Assembly (NCBI GenBank): GCA_017474235.1
Contig: JAFVIB010000004.1
Location: 1 to 64,000 of the forward strand
Reading direction: 5' to 3'
DNA from: Alistipes sp.
Lineage (GTDB): Bacteria; Bacteroidota; Bacteroidia; Bacteroidales; Rikenellaceae
DNA length: 64,000 nucleotides
This document shows, piece by piece, positions 1 through 10,000 of the stretch. The notes beneath the pieces were generated by a model that ran no database searches, was not told the origin of the DNA, and saw nothing but the letters and a program-made list of their open reading frames with translations. How positions within the stretch are numbered: position 1 is the first letter of the stretch; each line of letters starts with the position of its first letter. A program made the position numbers and the translations under genes.

Positions 1-124
1 GCTACGCAGTACTGCCCGCTTTTTCGAGAAAAAGCAGGCAATCGTAGCGGTTTTCAGACAGCACTGCTGTTGATAAAAATAGTGCTTGACTTTGCAAATA
101 AACTTGCAGTCAGCACTATTTTTT
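1..124. repeat. Two long hairpins at the window edge
   Basis: Bases 1-48 fold as an imperfect hairpin: outer arms GCTACG and CGTAGC, inner arms rich in GCTTTTTC and GAAAAAGC. Bases about 76-124 form a second one with AATAGTGCT and AGCACTATT arms. No gene is visible here. The first hairpin resembles the hairpin part of the composite repeats at 352-586, 21337-21620 and 50304-50805, so it may be the end of another copy cut by the window edge (inference). Confidence 0.5.
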
Positions 125-193
125 ATCATCTCCTACGGAGATTCTGAAAACCGAAAAACAATTCGCCGATAATATATTATAAAATATTTACAT

Positions 194-265
194 TCCCCCT
201 AAATCCCCCTTTGACAAAGGGGGACTTGGTCGCATAGGAGGGCAGAGAAATCTGACCTCCTATGC
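194..265. repeat. REP-like palindromes (CCCCCTTTG type)
   Basis: Two adjacent palindromes: CCCCCTTTGACAAAGGGGG around 206-224, and GCATAGGAGG (232-241) with CCTCCTATGC (256-265). A related arm pair, CCTCCCTT with AAGGGAGG, occurs near 31551-31570 followed by a similar CTTCGCTTGG/CTTGGTCG tail. This marks a dispersed short palindromic family in intergenic DNA. Bases 266-350 hold nothing I can identify. Confidence 0.55.
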
Positions 266-351
266 TCCGAGGTGCAAATTAGCAGCTATGTTGCTATCAA
301 TATTTTCGCTATCTACCACTAATTACGCTAAACTCCGATTATAGCTTGCAC

Positions 352-586
352 CCATTTTGTTGTCAGAGTTTGCACTCTGATACTTTCTTGCACTCATTTT
401 GTTGTCAGAATTTGTACTCTGTCTCTGTCTTGCACTCATTTGTGCTTAGAAGGGTGCAGATGCCACGCTCGATGAAAAATCCCAGCGATGGATAGTACTT
501 ATGCGTACAGCCATTGCTGGGACTTTTTTATTAGCGGCAGCAGGTGCGCCCTTATAAGCGCAAATGCCGCGTTATCACAACAAAAA
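352..586. repeat. Composite intergenic repeat, copy A, abutting prfC
   Basis: Two to three degenerate units of about 41 bp starting with TTGCACYCATTTTGTTGTCA (352, 389, 429) are followed by a strong hairpin at about 483-525 (arms CCAGCGATGG and CCATTGCTGG, near-palindromic AGTAC tip). A GCGGCAG...GCCGCGTTATCACAACAAAA tail then runs straight into the prfC stop codon. The same order of parts is seen in copies B and C. On the minus strand the hairpin lies just downstream of prfC and could act as its transcript end. Confidence 0.7.
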
Positions 587-2170
587 TTAGAATTCGGAAG
601 TAAAATGAAATCTAATCTCCGGAAACTTCTCCTGCGCCAAAGCGAGTGCATAGCTGGTATCGGCGAGGAAGACATCGCGTCCGTGTTTATCGAGTGCCAT
701 ATTGGTATGTTTACGACGCTTGAAGTCTGCGAGTTGTTCAGCATTATCGCTCTCGATCCAGCAGGCTTTATGTATTGAGATTGGCTCCCAGCGGCACTTT
801 GCACCGTACTCATGCTCAAGGCGATACTCGATAACCTCAAACTGAAGTGCGCCTACGGTACCGATAATCTTACGACCATTGAGGGAGGAGACAAATAGCT
901 GTGCCACACCCTCGTCCATAAGTTGGTCGATACCCTTTGCGAGCTGCTTGAACTTCATAGGATCGGCATTTTCGATATATCGGAACATCTCGGGCGAGAA
1001 TGACGGGATACCTGTAAATTTCAGTTTCTCTCCCTCGGTAAATGTATCGCCGATTTTGAAGTTACCGGTATCGTGCAGACCGACGATATCTCCCGGGTAT
1101 GCGAAGTCGATAACGGACTTTTTCTCCGCCATAAATGCGGTAGGAGATGAGAACTTCATACTCTTTCCGCTTGGCACATGGAGGTAGTTTTTATTTCGCT
1201 CGAAGGTACCGGAGCATATCTTCATAAAGGCGATACGGTCGCGGTGGTTCGGGTCCATATTGGCGTGAATCTTGAAGATAAAGCCTGTAAGTTTCTCCTC
1301 ATTTGGCTCTACGAGGCGGGTCTGCGTTGTTGCAGGGCGTGGGGATGGAGCGATGCGGATAAAACACTCCAACAGTTCACGCACACCGAAGTTATTGATT
1401 GCCGAGCCGAAGAATACCGGAGCAAGGCGACCGGCAAGGTATTGTTCGCGGTCAAACTCCTCATATACACCCTCAACAAGCTCTACATCCTCACGGAGTT
1501 GATTTGCATAACGCTCTGTGATAAGTTTGTCCAGTTCCGGTGATGAGATGTCGTCAAACTGCACTGTCGAAGCATCAGCAGTCTGTCGCTCATCGGATGT
1601 AAAGAGGTTGATATTATGCTCATAGAGGTTATATACGCCCTTAAAAGTAGGACCACTTGAGATTGGGAACGAGAGTGGACGAACACGAATCTGCAACTCG
1701 TTTTCTACCTCATCAAGCAACTCAAACGGGTCTTTGCACGGGCGGTCGAGCTTATTGATATAGACCATAACAGGGGTGCTTCGCATACGGCAGACATTCA
1801 TCAGCTTTCGAGTCTGCGACTCCACACCCTTTGCGCCGTCGATAACAATGATTACTGCATCTACGGCTGTCAGTGTACGATATGTATCCTCTGCAAAATC
1901 TTCGTGACCCGGGGTATCGAGGATATTGATTTTAACACCCTTATACTCAAAGCCCATTACGGATGTTGCCACAGAGATACCTCTCTGTCGCTCAATCTCC
2001 ATAAAGTCGGATGTTGCACCCTTCTTGATTTTATTACTCTTTACAGCTCCCGCGATGTGGATAGCACCACCAAAGAGCAACAGTTTCTCTGTCAGTGTGG
2101 TCTTTCCGGCATCGGGGTGCGCAATAACTGCAAATGTTCTTCTTCTTGTAATCTCCTCTTGTAAAGCCAT
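587..2170 (-). CDS. prfC: Peptide chain release factor 3
   Basis: Translational GTPase that recycles RF1/RF2 from the ribosome after peptide release. The 527-residue length is right for RF3. The G domain is intact: HPDAGKTT at residues 18-25 (G1), RGISVATS near 63-70 (G2), DTPGHED at 85-91 (G3) and NKLD at 139-142 (G4), with EF-G-like domains after it. I take the ATG at 2170; a TTG codon lies one triplet upstream. The gene lies about 40 nt after nadB on the same strand and probably shares its transcript. Its stop codon touches composite repeat A. Confidence 0.95.
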   Translation of the reverse strand: MALQEEITRRRTFAVIAHPDAGKTTLTEKLLLFGGAIHIAGAVKSNKIKKGATSDFMEIERQRGISVATSVMGFEYKGVKINILDTPGHEDFAEDTYRTLTAVDAVIIVIDGAKGVESQTRKLMNVCRMRSTPVMVYINKLDRPCKDPFELLDEVENELQIRVRPLSFPISSGPTFKGVYNLYEHNINLFTSDERQTADASTVQFDDISSPELDKLITERYANQLREDVELVEGVYEEFDREQYLAGRLAPVFFGSAINNFGVRELLECFIRIAPSPRPATTQTRLVEPNEEKLTGFIFKIHANMDPNHRDRIAFMKICSGTFERNKNYLHVPSGKSMKFSSPTAFMAEKKSVIDFAYPGDIVGLHDTGNFKIGDTFTEGEKLKFTGIPSFSPEMFRYIENADPMKFKQLAKGIDQLMDEGVAQLFVSSLNGRKIIGTVGALQFEVIEYRLEHEYGAKCRWEPISIHKACWIESDNAEQLADFKRRKHTNMALDKHGRDVFLADTSYALALAQEKFPEIRFHFTSEF

Positions 2171-2212
2171 CAAAGGTATATTCTATAAATTATGTAAATG
2201 GTATTTCTATCG

Positions 2213-3772
2213 TTACTTCTGCGGTGGGTAATCTATTGTATAGTGCAGACCTACCGACTCGTGACACTCTCGCGCCTGCTTGATTGTCAGATAAGCCACA
2301 GCAGTCATATTACGCAGTTCACATAGCTCGCGGCACGGCTTTGTACGGTTATAAAGTTCCTCTGTCTCCTGCCAGATAATAGCAAGACGCTTCATTGCGC
2401 GCTCAAGACGCAGATTTGAACGGACAATGCCGACATAGTTAGACATTATAGTCTGCAACTCTCGGCGATTTTGCAGCACAAGTACCATCTCCTCCGCCTC
2501 AGCAGTGCCCTCGAAATCCCAATCCGGAATACCCTCCTGAAAATCGACCTTATTAATCAACTTCGCTGTATGTTTTGCAGCCAAATCGGCATATACAACA
2601 GCTTCGGTAAGAGAGTTTGAAGCAAGACGATTTGCGCCGTGCAGACCCGTGCAAGAGCTCTCGCCAAGGACATAAAGGCGACGAATAGACGACTCGCCAT
2701 TGCCATCTACAACCACACCACCACAGCAGTAGTGAGCAGCCGGACATACAGGAATCATCTGCTTTGTAATATCTATACCAATCGACAGACACTTCTCATA
2801 TATATTCGGGAAGTGCGTGCGAGTCTGCTCTGCCGGCATATGGGTAACATCGAGATATACAAACTCCTCGCCTCGAATCTTCAACTCGTGGTCTATCGAG
2901 CGAGCCACAACATCTCGCGGAGCAAGCGACTTCATCGGATGATACTTATCCATAAACTCCTTGCCATTTTGGAGTTTAAGTATCGCTCCATAGCCTCTCA
3001 TCGCCTCGGTAATGAGGAATGACGGACGCTCGCCCGGGTGGTAGAGAGCTGTCGGGTGGAACTGTATATACTGCATATTCTTGGTAATCGCCTTGGCGCG
3101 ATGACACATTGCAATACCGTCACCTGTTGCTACTGTCGGGTTTGTTGTTGTGTTATAGATATTTCCACAACCACCGGCAGCCACAATGGTAAACTTTGCC
3201 AACATAGTCTTTATCTCGTCGGTATCCGTATCGAGGATATAGGCTCCAAAGCAGGCAAGACCCCTTGTGTGTCGGGTGACAATCTCGCCCAAATGGTGCT
3301 GCGTGAGCAGGTCAATAGCGAAATGGTGCTCAAGAATTGTAATGTTTGGATGAGCCTTCACGCTCTCAATCAGCGCACGCTCAATCTCGGCTCCTGTCAA
3401 ATCCTCATGATGAAGAATACGATGTTCCGAGTGTCCGCCCTCACGATGCAGGTCAAACAGACCCTCCTTGGTCTTATCAAAGCGTGTACCCCACTCGATA
3501 AGGTCTTTAGCTGCCTGCGGAGCATTGCGCACCACCGTCTCCACAGCCTTAAGGTCGCACTTTCCTGCGCCGCAAATCAGCGTATCCTCAATGTGCTTCT
3601 CAAAAGTGTCGGGGAGATATGTCACAGAGCAGATACCGCCCTGCGCATAGTTGGTGTTACACTCTACAAGTTCGCCCTTTGTCACAATAGTTACCGTACC
3701 TACCTCAGCAGCTTTAAGAGCGAAGCTGAGACCTGCCGAACCTGAACCGATTACCAAAAAATCGCTTTTCAT
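2213..3772 (-). CDS. nadB: L-aspartate oxidase
   Basis: FAD enzyme that oxidises aspartate to iminoaspartate, which NadA (50.8 kb) condenses to quinolinate for NAD synthesis. The N-terminal dinucleotide fold GSGSAG sits at residues 9-14. The HREGGHSEHRILHHED segment and a C-terminal helical domain with RRELQ are as in the family. The start is set at ATG 3772, since the family begins right at MKSDFLVIG; a longer reading adds eight codons with no homology. Length is about 519 residues. A promoter with TACCTTTG lies 22 nt upstream, next to the pckA terminator. It is probably co-transcribed with prfC. Confidence 0.95.
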   Translation of the reverse strand: MKSDFLVIGSGSAGLSFALKAAEVGTVTIVTKGELVECNTNYAQGGICSVTYLPDTFEKHIEDTLICGAGKCDLKAVETVVRNAPQAAKDLIEWGTRFDKTKEGLFDLHREGGHSEHRILHHEDLTGAEIERALIESVKAHPNITILEHHFAIDLLTQHHLGEIVTRHTRGLACFGAYILDTDTDEIKTMLAKFTIVAAGGCGNIYNTTTNPTVATGDGIAMCHRAKAITKNMQYIQFHPTALYHPGERPSFLITEAMRGYGAILKLQNGKEFMDKYHPMKSLAPRDVVARSIDHELKIRGEEFVYLDVTHMPAEQTRTHFPNIYEKCLSIGIDITKQMIPVCPAAHYCCGGVVVDGNGESSIRRLYVLGESSCTGLHGANRLASNSLTEAVVYADLAAKHTAKLINKVDFQEGIPDWDFEGTAEAEEMVLVLQNRRELQTIMSNYVGIVRSNLRLERAMKRLAIIWQETEELYNRTKPCRELCELRNMTAVAYLTIKQARECHESVGLHYTIDYPPQK

Positions 3773-3793
3773 AGCTAAATGTATTACACTGCG

Positions 3794-3824
3794 CAAAGGT
3801 AATAAAAAAATCCCCGAATGGCAA
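3794..3824 (-). promoter_or_regulatory. nadB promoter overlapping pckA terminator
   Basis: On the minus strand TACCTTTG (3794-3801) matches the Bacteroidota -7 element. A TTGC (3821-3824) lies 19 nt upstream, where the -33 element is expected. That TTGC sits in the loop of the pckA terminator hairpin. Predicted leader about 17-20 nt. Confidence 0.6.
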
Positions 3825-3840
3825 GCAATCCATTCGGGGA
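3803..3840 (-). terminator. pckA intrinsic terminator
   Basis: Perfect 11-bp stem: TCCCCGAATGG (3811-3821) pairs with CCATTCGGGGA (3830-3840), with an 8-nt loop. On the minus strand a T-run (3804-3810) follows. It lies about 40 nt past the pckA stop codon. Confidence 0.85.
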
Positions 3841-3880
3841 TATTGGTTATGTGTCACAGCGACACATATTTGCTACAAAA

Positions 3881-5491
3881 TTACTCCAAAACCGGACCTG
3901 CAGCTACAAGAGCCTTACCAGCCTCGTTTGTGGTGTACTTGCCGAAGTTCTTGATGAAACGACCAGCAAGGTCAGCAGCCTTAACCTCCCACTCCTTAGC
4001 ATCTGCGTAAGTGTCGCGAGGGTCGAGGATTGCAGGATCTACACCTGGAAGAGCTGTAGGAACCTCGAAGTTGAATACAGGGATAGTCTTTGTAGGAGCA
4101 GTAAGGATAGCACCGTCAAGGATAGCGTCAATAATACCACGAGTATCGCGGATAGAGATACGCTTACCTGTACCATTCCAACCTGTGTTTACGAGGTATG
4201 CCTTAGCACCGCTCTTCTCCATACGCTTTACAAGCTCCTCAGCATACTTTGTTGGGTGAAGCTCAAGGAATGCCTGACCGAAGCAAGCAGAGAATGTTGG
4301 AGTTGGCTCAGTGATACCACGCTCAGTACCTGCGAGCTTTGCAGTAAAGCCTGAGAGGAAGTAGTACTTAGTCTGCTCAGGGGTAAGGATAGATACTGGA
4401 GGAAGTACGCCGAATGCATCAGCAGAGAGGAAGATAACATTCTTCGCTGCAGGAGCTGCAGACTTAGGGCGAACAATATTCTCAATGTGGTCGATTGGAT
4501 AAGATACACGAGTATTCTCGGTAACGCTCTTATCGTTGAAATCAATCTTACCCTCAGCATCAACAGTTACATTCTCGAGCAGAGCGTTGCGACGGATAGC
4601 GTTGTAGATATCTGGCTCAGACTCCTTGTCGAGCTTAATAACCTTTGCATAGCAACCACCCTCGAAGTTGAAGATACCGTTGTCATCCCAACCGTGCTCG
4701 TCATCACCAATCAGCTGACGCTTTGGATCTGTAGAGAGGGTAGTCTTACCTGTACCAGAGAGACCGAAGAAGATAGCAGTCTCGCCCTTCTCGTTAGTGT
4801 TTGCAGAGCAGTGCATAGAAGCGATGCCCTTGAGTGGCAGGTAGTAGTTCATCATAGAGAACATACCCTTCTTCATCTCACCACCATACCAAGTGTTGAT
4901 GATAACCTGCTCACGAGAAGTGATGTTGAATACTACAGCAGTCTCAGAGTTCAGACCAAGCTCCTGATAGTTCTCAACCTTAGCCTTAGAGGCGTTGTAA
5001 ACTACGAAATCAGGCTCGAAGTTCTCCAACTCAGCCTCAGTTGGGCGGATAAACATATTCTTAACGAAGTGAGCCTGCCAAGCAACCTCCATGATGAATC
5101 GTACAGCCATACGAGTATCCTCGTTAGCACCGCAGAAACCATCTACAACAAACAGACGCTTGCCAGAGAGCTCCTTCTGAGCGATAGCCTTAAGAGCAGC
5201 CCAAGACTCCTCTGAACAAGGCTTGTTATCGTTCTTGTACTCCTCAGAAGTCCACCATACAGTGTTCTTAGAGTTCTCATCCATTACGATAAACTTGTCC
5301 TTAGGAGAACGACCGGTATAAACACCTGTCATTACATTTACAGCGCCAAGCTCAGTCTCCTGACCCTTGTCAAAACCTGTAAGAGACTCCTTAGTCTCCT
5401 CCTCGAAGAGAACCTCGTAAGATGGATTGTACACAACCTCGGTTACACCGCTAATGCCGTACTTCAATAAATCTTCTTTCTTAAAAGCCAT
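3881..5491 (-). CDS. pckA: Phosphoenolpyruvate carboxykinase (ATP)
   Basis: Interconverts oxaloacetate + ATP and PEP + CO2 + ADP. In gut Bacteroidales it usually runs in the carboxylating direction during succinate/propionate fermentation (family knowledge). At 536 residues it is full length. TGRSPKDKF at 59-67, P-loop GLSGTGKTT at 243-251 and [10 protein letters not shown] at 261-270 mark the ATP-type enzyme. It is a single-gene unit: own promoter (TATCTTTG, 5583-5590), an 80-90 nt leader and its own terminator. Adenine/thymine third positions are avoided as in other highly expressed genes here. Confidence 0.97.
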   Translation of the reverse strand: MAFKKEDLLKYGISGVTEVVYNPSYEVLFEEETKESLTGFDKGQETELGAVNVMTGVYTGRSPKDKFIVMDENSKNTVWWTSEEYKNDNKPCSEESWAALKAIAQKELSGKRLFVVDGFCGANEDTRMAVRFIMEVAWQAHFVKNMFIRPTEAELENFEPDFVVYNASKAKVENYQELGLNSETAVVFNITSREQVIINTWYGGEMKKGMFSMMNYYLPLKGIASMHCSANTNEKGETAIFFGLSGTGKTTLSTDPKRQLIGDDEHGWDDNGIFNFEGGCYAKVIKLDKESEPDIYNAIRRNALLENVTVDAEGKIDFNDKSVTENTRVSYPIDHIENIVRPKSAAPAAKNVIFLSADAFGVLPPVSILTPEQTKYYFLSGFTAKLAGTERGITEPTPTFSACFGQAFLELHPTKYAEELVKRMEKSGAKAYLVNTGWNGTGKRISIRDTRGIIDAILDGAILTAPTKTIPVFNFEVPTALPGVDPAILDPRDTYADAKEWEVKAADLAGRFIKNFGKYTTNEAGKALVAAGPVLE

Positions 5492-5582
5492 AGTTGTTTA
5501 ATATTTAATGATTTAACCTCTTTTATTTCTGTCTAAACCGTCGGAAAGCAAATCTTTCACAAAAGACCCTTCTTTCCCGATG

Positions 5583-5613
5583 CAAAGATATTGCTAATTT
5601 TTGAATTGTGAAA
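5583..5613 (-). promoter_or_regulatory. pckA promoter
   Basis: Minus strand TTTC (5610-5613), 19 nt, TATCTTTG (5583-5590). The rest of the 331-nt pckA-hemW gap (5492-5822) is A+T-rich; apart from this and the hemW promoter I see nothing in it. Confidence 0.75.
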
Positions 5614-5787
5614 AAAATAACAGATATTTTTTTACTTTTTTTACCATTTTAAATCCATCATAAACAGATAATGCGTCAAATTGCCGAGTAAATCCCCTAA
5701 ATAGCAGTGACAAAGACTCTTTTCAACGCTATTTAGCACCCAACCATAGCAGAAATTTAACTATTCACCGTAAAAAAACTTTTCCAT

Positions 5788-5818
5788 TTTGTAAACTACC
5801 CAAAAATGGCTACTTTTG
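5788..5818 (+). promoter_or_regulatory. hemW promoter, 4 nt from the start codon
   Basis: TTTG (5788-5791), 19-nt spacer, TACTTTTG (5811-5818). Only four bases separate the -7 box from ATG 5823, so the transcript would begin at or next to the start codon. Confidence 0.7.
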
Positions 5819-5822
5819 TACT

Positions 5823-6932
5823 ATGGCTGCTTTGTATTTTCACATACCATTTTGTAAGCGACTCTGTGGTTATTGCGACTTTTTGCGCAGTGTGAAGGTG
5901 CAACTACTCCCAAATGTTGTTGAGGCTATGCACCGCGAGTTGGACGAGCAGCACGGTTTTTTGACAGACAGAACTATCCGAACAATATACTTTGGCGGAG
6001 GTACGCCATCTCTGCTTCACCCCTCTGAACTTGAGCGTTTTATCGAACACGCCCGACAGCTATTTGATTGCAGTGCTGTCGAGGAGATTACCGTTGAGGT
6101 CAATCCTGACGATATTACCGATAGTTACGCAGCAGCCCTTGCCCAAACATCTGTAAACAGAGTCTCTATGGGCATACAGTCTTTTGACGACAACTGCCTG
6201 CGCTTTATGGGTCGCCGACATAACGCCGAGGGGGCAATAGAGGCTGTTCACAGACTTCGCAGAGCCGGTTTTGATAACATCTCGGTCGATATTATCTTCG
6301 GAGTGGATGGTTTCGGGGCTGAGAGCCTTAATAATACGCTCAATGCTGTTTTGGACCTTGATGTAGAGCACATCTCGGCATACCACCTAACCATTGAGCC
6401 ATCTACCCGCTTTGGCAGAATGCTTGCAAAGGGAAGAATCTCTACCGTCAGCGAGCAGTGCAGCGAAGAGGAGTTTATGACTGTCCATCAGCGACTTACA
6501 GCTGCCGGATATGAGCATTATGAGGTGAGCAATTTTGCTAAAAACGGCTATCGCTCACGCCACAACTCCTCATATTGGACAGGTAGCCAATATCTCGGCA
6601 TAGGCACGGGCGCACACTCCTTTTCGGGCGATGTCCGCCGTTGGTGTGACCAAAAGGTTGAGGAGTATTGTCAGGGGGTTGTCTATGGCAGTGAAAGGCT
6701 CTCGACAACCGACACTCTGAATGAGTATATAATGGTTAGCCTGCGCCGAATAGAGGGTATAGACCTCTCTACAATAGCCTCACGCTGGTCTGAGAGCGAG
6801 GCAGAGCGCGTATTGCGAGTAGCACGCCCATTCTTGGATAACGGATGGTTGGTACAACAGGACAATAGGCTCTCTGTGCCGCCTGAACACTTCCTTGTTT
6901 CAGATGCTGTTATCGAAGAATTGTTCTGCTAA
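5823..6932 (+). CDS. hemW: HemW-type radical SAM haem chaperone
   Basis: Radical SAM protein of the coproporphyrinogen III oxidase-like family. HemW members bind and deliver haem and do not oxidise coproporphyrinogen (family knowledge). The 4Fe-4S motif is C11-x3-C15-x2-C18 in HIPFCKRLCGYCDF. GGGTPSLL follows near residue 60, and the HemN C-terminal region ends the 369-residue protein. The short N-terminus before the cysteines fits HemW better than HemN. Monocistronic by appearance, with the promoter practically touching the ATG. Confidence 0.9.
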   Translation: MAALYFHIPFCKRLCGYCDFLRSVKVQLLPNVVEAMHRELDEQHGFLTDRTIRTIYFGGGTPSLLHPSELERFIEHARQLFDCSAVEEITVEVNPDDITDSYAAALAQTSVNRVSMGIQSFDDNCLRFMGRRHNAEGAIEAVHRLRRAGFDNISVDIIFGVDGFGAESLNNTLNAVLDLDVEHISAYHLTIEPSTRFGRMLAKGRISTVSEQCSEEEFMTVHQRLTAAGYEHYEVSNFAKNGYRSRHNSSYWTGSQYLGIGTGAHSFSGDVRRWCDQKVEEYCQGVVYGSERLSTTDTLNEYIMVSLRRIEGIDLSTIASRWSESEAERVLRVARPFLDNGWLVQQDNRLSVPPEHFLVSDAVIEELFC

Positions 6933-6986
6933 AAGTGGAGAATAATATATAATATAGGTAAAATTTTTAAAATTTTTTAATAAAAC

Positions 6987-7017
6987 TTTCAAAATTAAAT
7001 GTAAAGTACTATCTTTG
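6987..7017 (+). promoter_or_regulatory. Promoter of glycogen synthase/phosphorylase gene
   Basis: TTTC (6987-6990), 19-nt spacer, TATCTTTG (7010-7017); leader of about 35-40 nt to ATG 7059. Confidence 0.75.
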
Positions 7018-7058
7018 CGCCGGAAAAATTTTGAGAAGATACAAAATATCAGATAATT

Positions 7059-10000
7059 ATGAGTGAAAAAAAGTTTACTCCCGACACTCTCTTTGAGGTG
7101 AGCTGGGAGGTGTGCAACAAGGTTGGCGGCATCCATACGGTGGTGGCAACTAAGGCACTTACTGCAACAAAGATGTTGGGCGATAAGTATATCGTCATCG
7201 GTCCTGACTTTTCGCAGGACAACGGCAATCGCGAGTTTGAGGAGGATGCTACCCTCTTCCGCGCTTGGCGTCAGCAGCTCTACAACGCTGGCATCCGTGT
7301 TCGTATCGGTCGCTGGAAGATTGTAGGCTCTCCTATTGCTATCCTTATCGACTTTACCACCCACTTCTCTCAGAAGGATGATATTCTGAAGAGCCTTTGG
7401 GATAACTACAATGTAGATTCTCTCTCAGGTCAGTGGGATTATGTTGAGCCTGTACTCTTCGGTCATATTGCCGGTCAGGTTATCGCATCGTATGTAGAGA
7501 ATATTGCAGCGACAACAGATAAGGTTGTTGCCCACTTCCACGAGTGGATGAGCTGCTCAGGTGGTCTCTACCTGCGTCAGCACTCACCTTATGTTGCAAC
7601 AGTGATGACAACCCACGCAACAGTTATGGGTCGTTGCATTGCCGGCAATAATCTGCCGCTCTATGGCAACCTTGCAAAGTTCAATGCCGATGACCTTGCT
7701 CGTCAGTTCAATGTAACTGCAAAGCACTCTATCGAGAAGATGGGTGCGCAGTTCCACGATGCTTTCCTTACAGTGAGCGACATTACTGCTCGCGAGTGTA
7801 AGCATCTGCTCGACAAGGAGGTTGATGTTGTCACTCCAAACGGTTTTGAGAACGACTTTGTTTGGACAGGTGCAGAGTACAACGCAAAGCGTGCAGAGGC
7901 TCGTAAGGCTATGATTACCGTTGCTGAGGCTTGCCTTGGCTGCACATTCACAACCGAGCCGCTCATAGTTGGTACAAGTGGTCGCTATGAGTTCCACAAC
8001 AAGGGTCTTGATGTATTCTTTGAGTCACTCAAGCGTCTTTCACAGTCAAATGTAGAGCGTGAGATTTTGGCTTATGTAACCGTTCCAGCAGCAAACCACG
8101 GCGCACGCACAGACCTTCAGGCTTTCCTTAAGGATAACAATAACGCTATTGATGCTTCACAGTATCGCCACTCAACTCACTACCTTGACAACTTGGCTTG
8201 GGATCAGGTTGCAAAGGCTATTGCAGAGTACGGTCTTGATGCTGCAGATTCAAAGGTTAAGGTAATCTTCGTTCCTACATACCTCAATCAGAATGACGGT
8301 ATCTTCAACAAGAACTACTACGAGTTGCTCGTAGGTATGGACCTTACCGTATTTGCATCATACTATGAGCCATGGGGCTATACTCCACTTGAGTCTATCG
8401 CCTTCTCTGTACCAACTATTACCACAACCCTTGCAGGCTTTGGTGTTTGGGCAGCAGGTCTTGAGAACCACGACGGTATCACCGTTATCGAGCGTAACGA
8501 TACAAACAGTTCACAGGCAGCGGCAGAGATTGCACTGACCATCCAGCAGTTTGCATCACGCCTTGAGGAGGAGGTTGCAGAGCTTCGTGCATCAGCATTC
8601 GAGGTATCAAAGTTGGCTCTGTGGAAGAACCTCTTCAGACACTATCAGAAGGCATATCAGGTTGCTATCGAGAGCTGTGTAGCTCGTACAAACCGCGCTG
8701 TGCTTGGTGATGGTGGTTCAAAGACTGAGCAGATTAACTTCGTACGCCAGCAGCTCTTTGCAGAGCGTCCGGCTTGGCAGCGTGTAATGGTCGAGAAGTC
8801 TCTTCCGGAGGTTCTTCGTCCACTCGAGGAGCTCTCTCGTAACCTTTGGTGGAGCTGGACTCTCGGCGCACGCGATCTGTTTGAGTATATCGACAAGGAT
8901 TTGTGGGTAGAGGTAAATCGCAACCCTATCGCACTGCTCGACAAGTTCTCTCTTGAGCGTCTTGCAGAGCTTGAGCAGGATAAGGAGTTTTTGACAAAGC
9001 TCGGCGAGGTGTATGCGCAGTTCCAGGAGTATATGAACGAGGCTCCAAAGAGTGAGACTCCGAAGATTGCATACTTCTCTATGGAGTACGGTCTGCACCA
9101 CACTCTGAAGATCTACTCAGGTGGTCTTGGTATCCTTGCAGGAGACTACCTCAAGGAGGCTTCAGATAAGAATGTACCGATGGTAGCCGTAGGTCTTTTG
9201 TACCGCTACGGATACTTCACACAGCGTCTGTCTGCACAGGGTTCTCAGGAGGCTGTATATGAGCCACAGAACTTCTTCAAGCTCCCAATCTCTCCTGTTC
9301 GTGATGAGGATGGCAGCTGGGTAACAGTTCAGGTAGCCTTCCCGGGTCGTACACTCTACGCTCGCGTATGGCGTTGTATGGTAGGTCGTACAGCACTCTA
9401 CCTGCTCGATACAGACTATGAGGCAAACCTCGAGGAGGATCGTCAGGTAACCCACTACCTCTATGGTGGCGATTGGGAGAACCGACTCAAGCAGGAGCTG
9501 CTCTTGGGTGTCGGTGGTATCCGCGCCCTCAATAAGATGGGTATCAAGCAGGATGTATATCACTGCAACGAGGGTCACGCAGCCTTTATCGGTCTTGAGC
9601 GTATCCGTAACTTTATCGGTCGTCAGAAGCTCTCATTCTCTGAGGCTTTGGAGGTTGTTCGCAGCTCATCGCTCTTTACAACCCACACCCCTGTACCGGC
9701 AGGTCACGACGCCTTCCCTGAGTCTATGATTCGTCAGTATATGTCACACTACCCTGATGTGTTGGGCATCACTTGGGATCAGTTCATCAACTTGGGTAAG
9801 GTAAATCCAAACGATGTGAACGAGAAGTTCTCAATGTCAGTTTTGGCTTGCAACCTTTCACAGGAGGTAAACGGTGTATCTTGGCTCCACGGCGAGGTAT
9901 CAAAGGATATTTTGGGCAATATGTGGCCAGGCTACTTCAAGAATGAGCTCCACATCGGCTATGTAACCAACGGTGTACACTATCCGACATGGACAGCATC

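Noticed and set aside
2171..2178. TACCTTTG touching the prfC ATG (leaderless candidate)
   Set aside because: No -33 element at the right distance, start would fall inside the gene, and prfC can be transcribed with nadB.
3038..3745. 235-codon open frame on the plus strand
   Set aside because: Antisense to nadB; residue composition is typical of a shadow frame.
4487..5215. 242-codon plus-strand frame opposite pckA
   Set aside because: Shadow of the strongly biased pckA codons.
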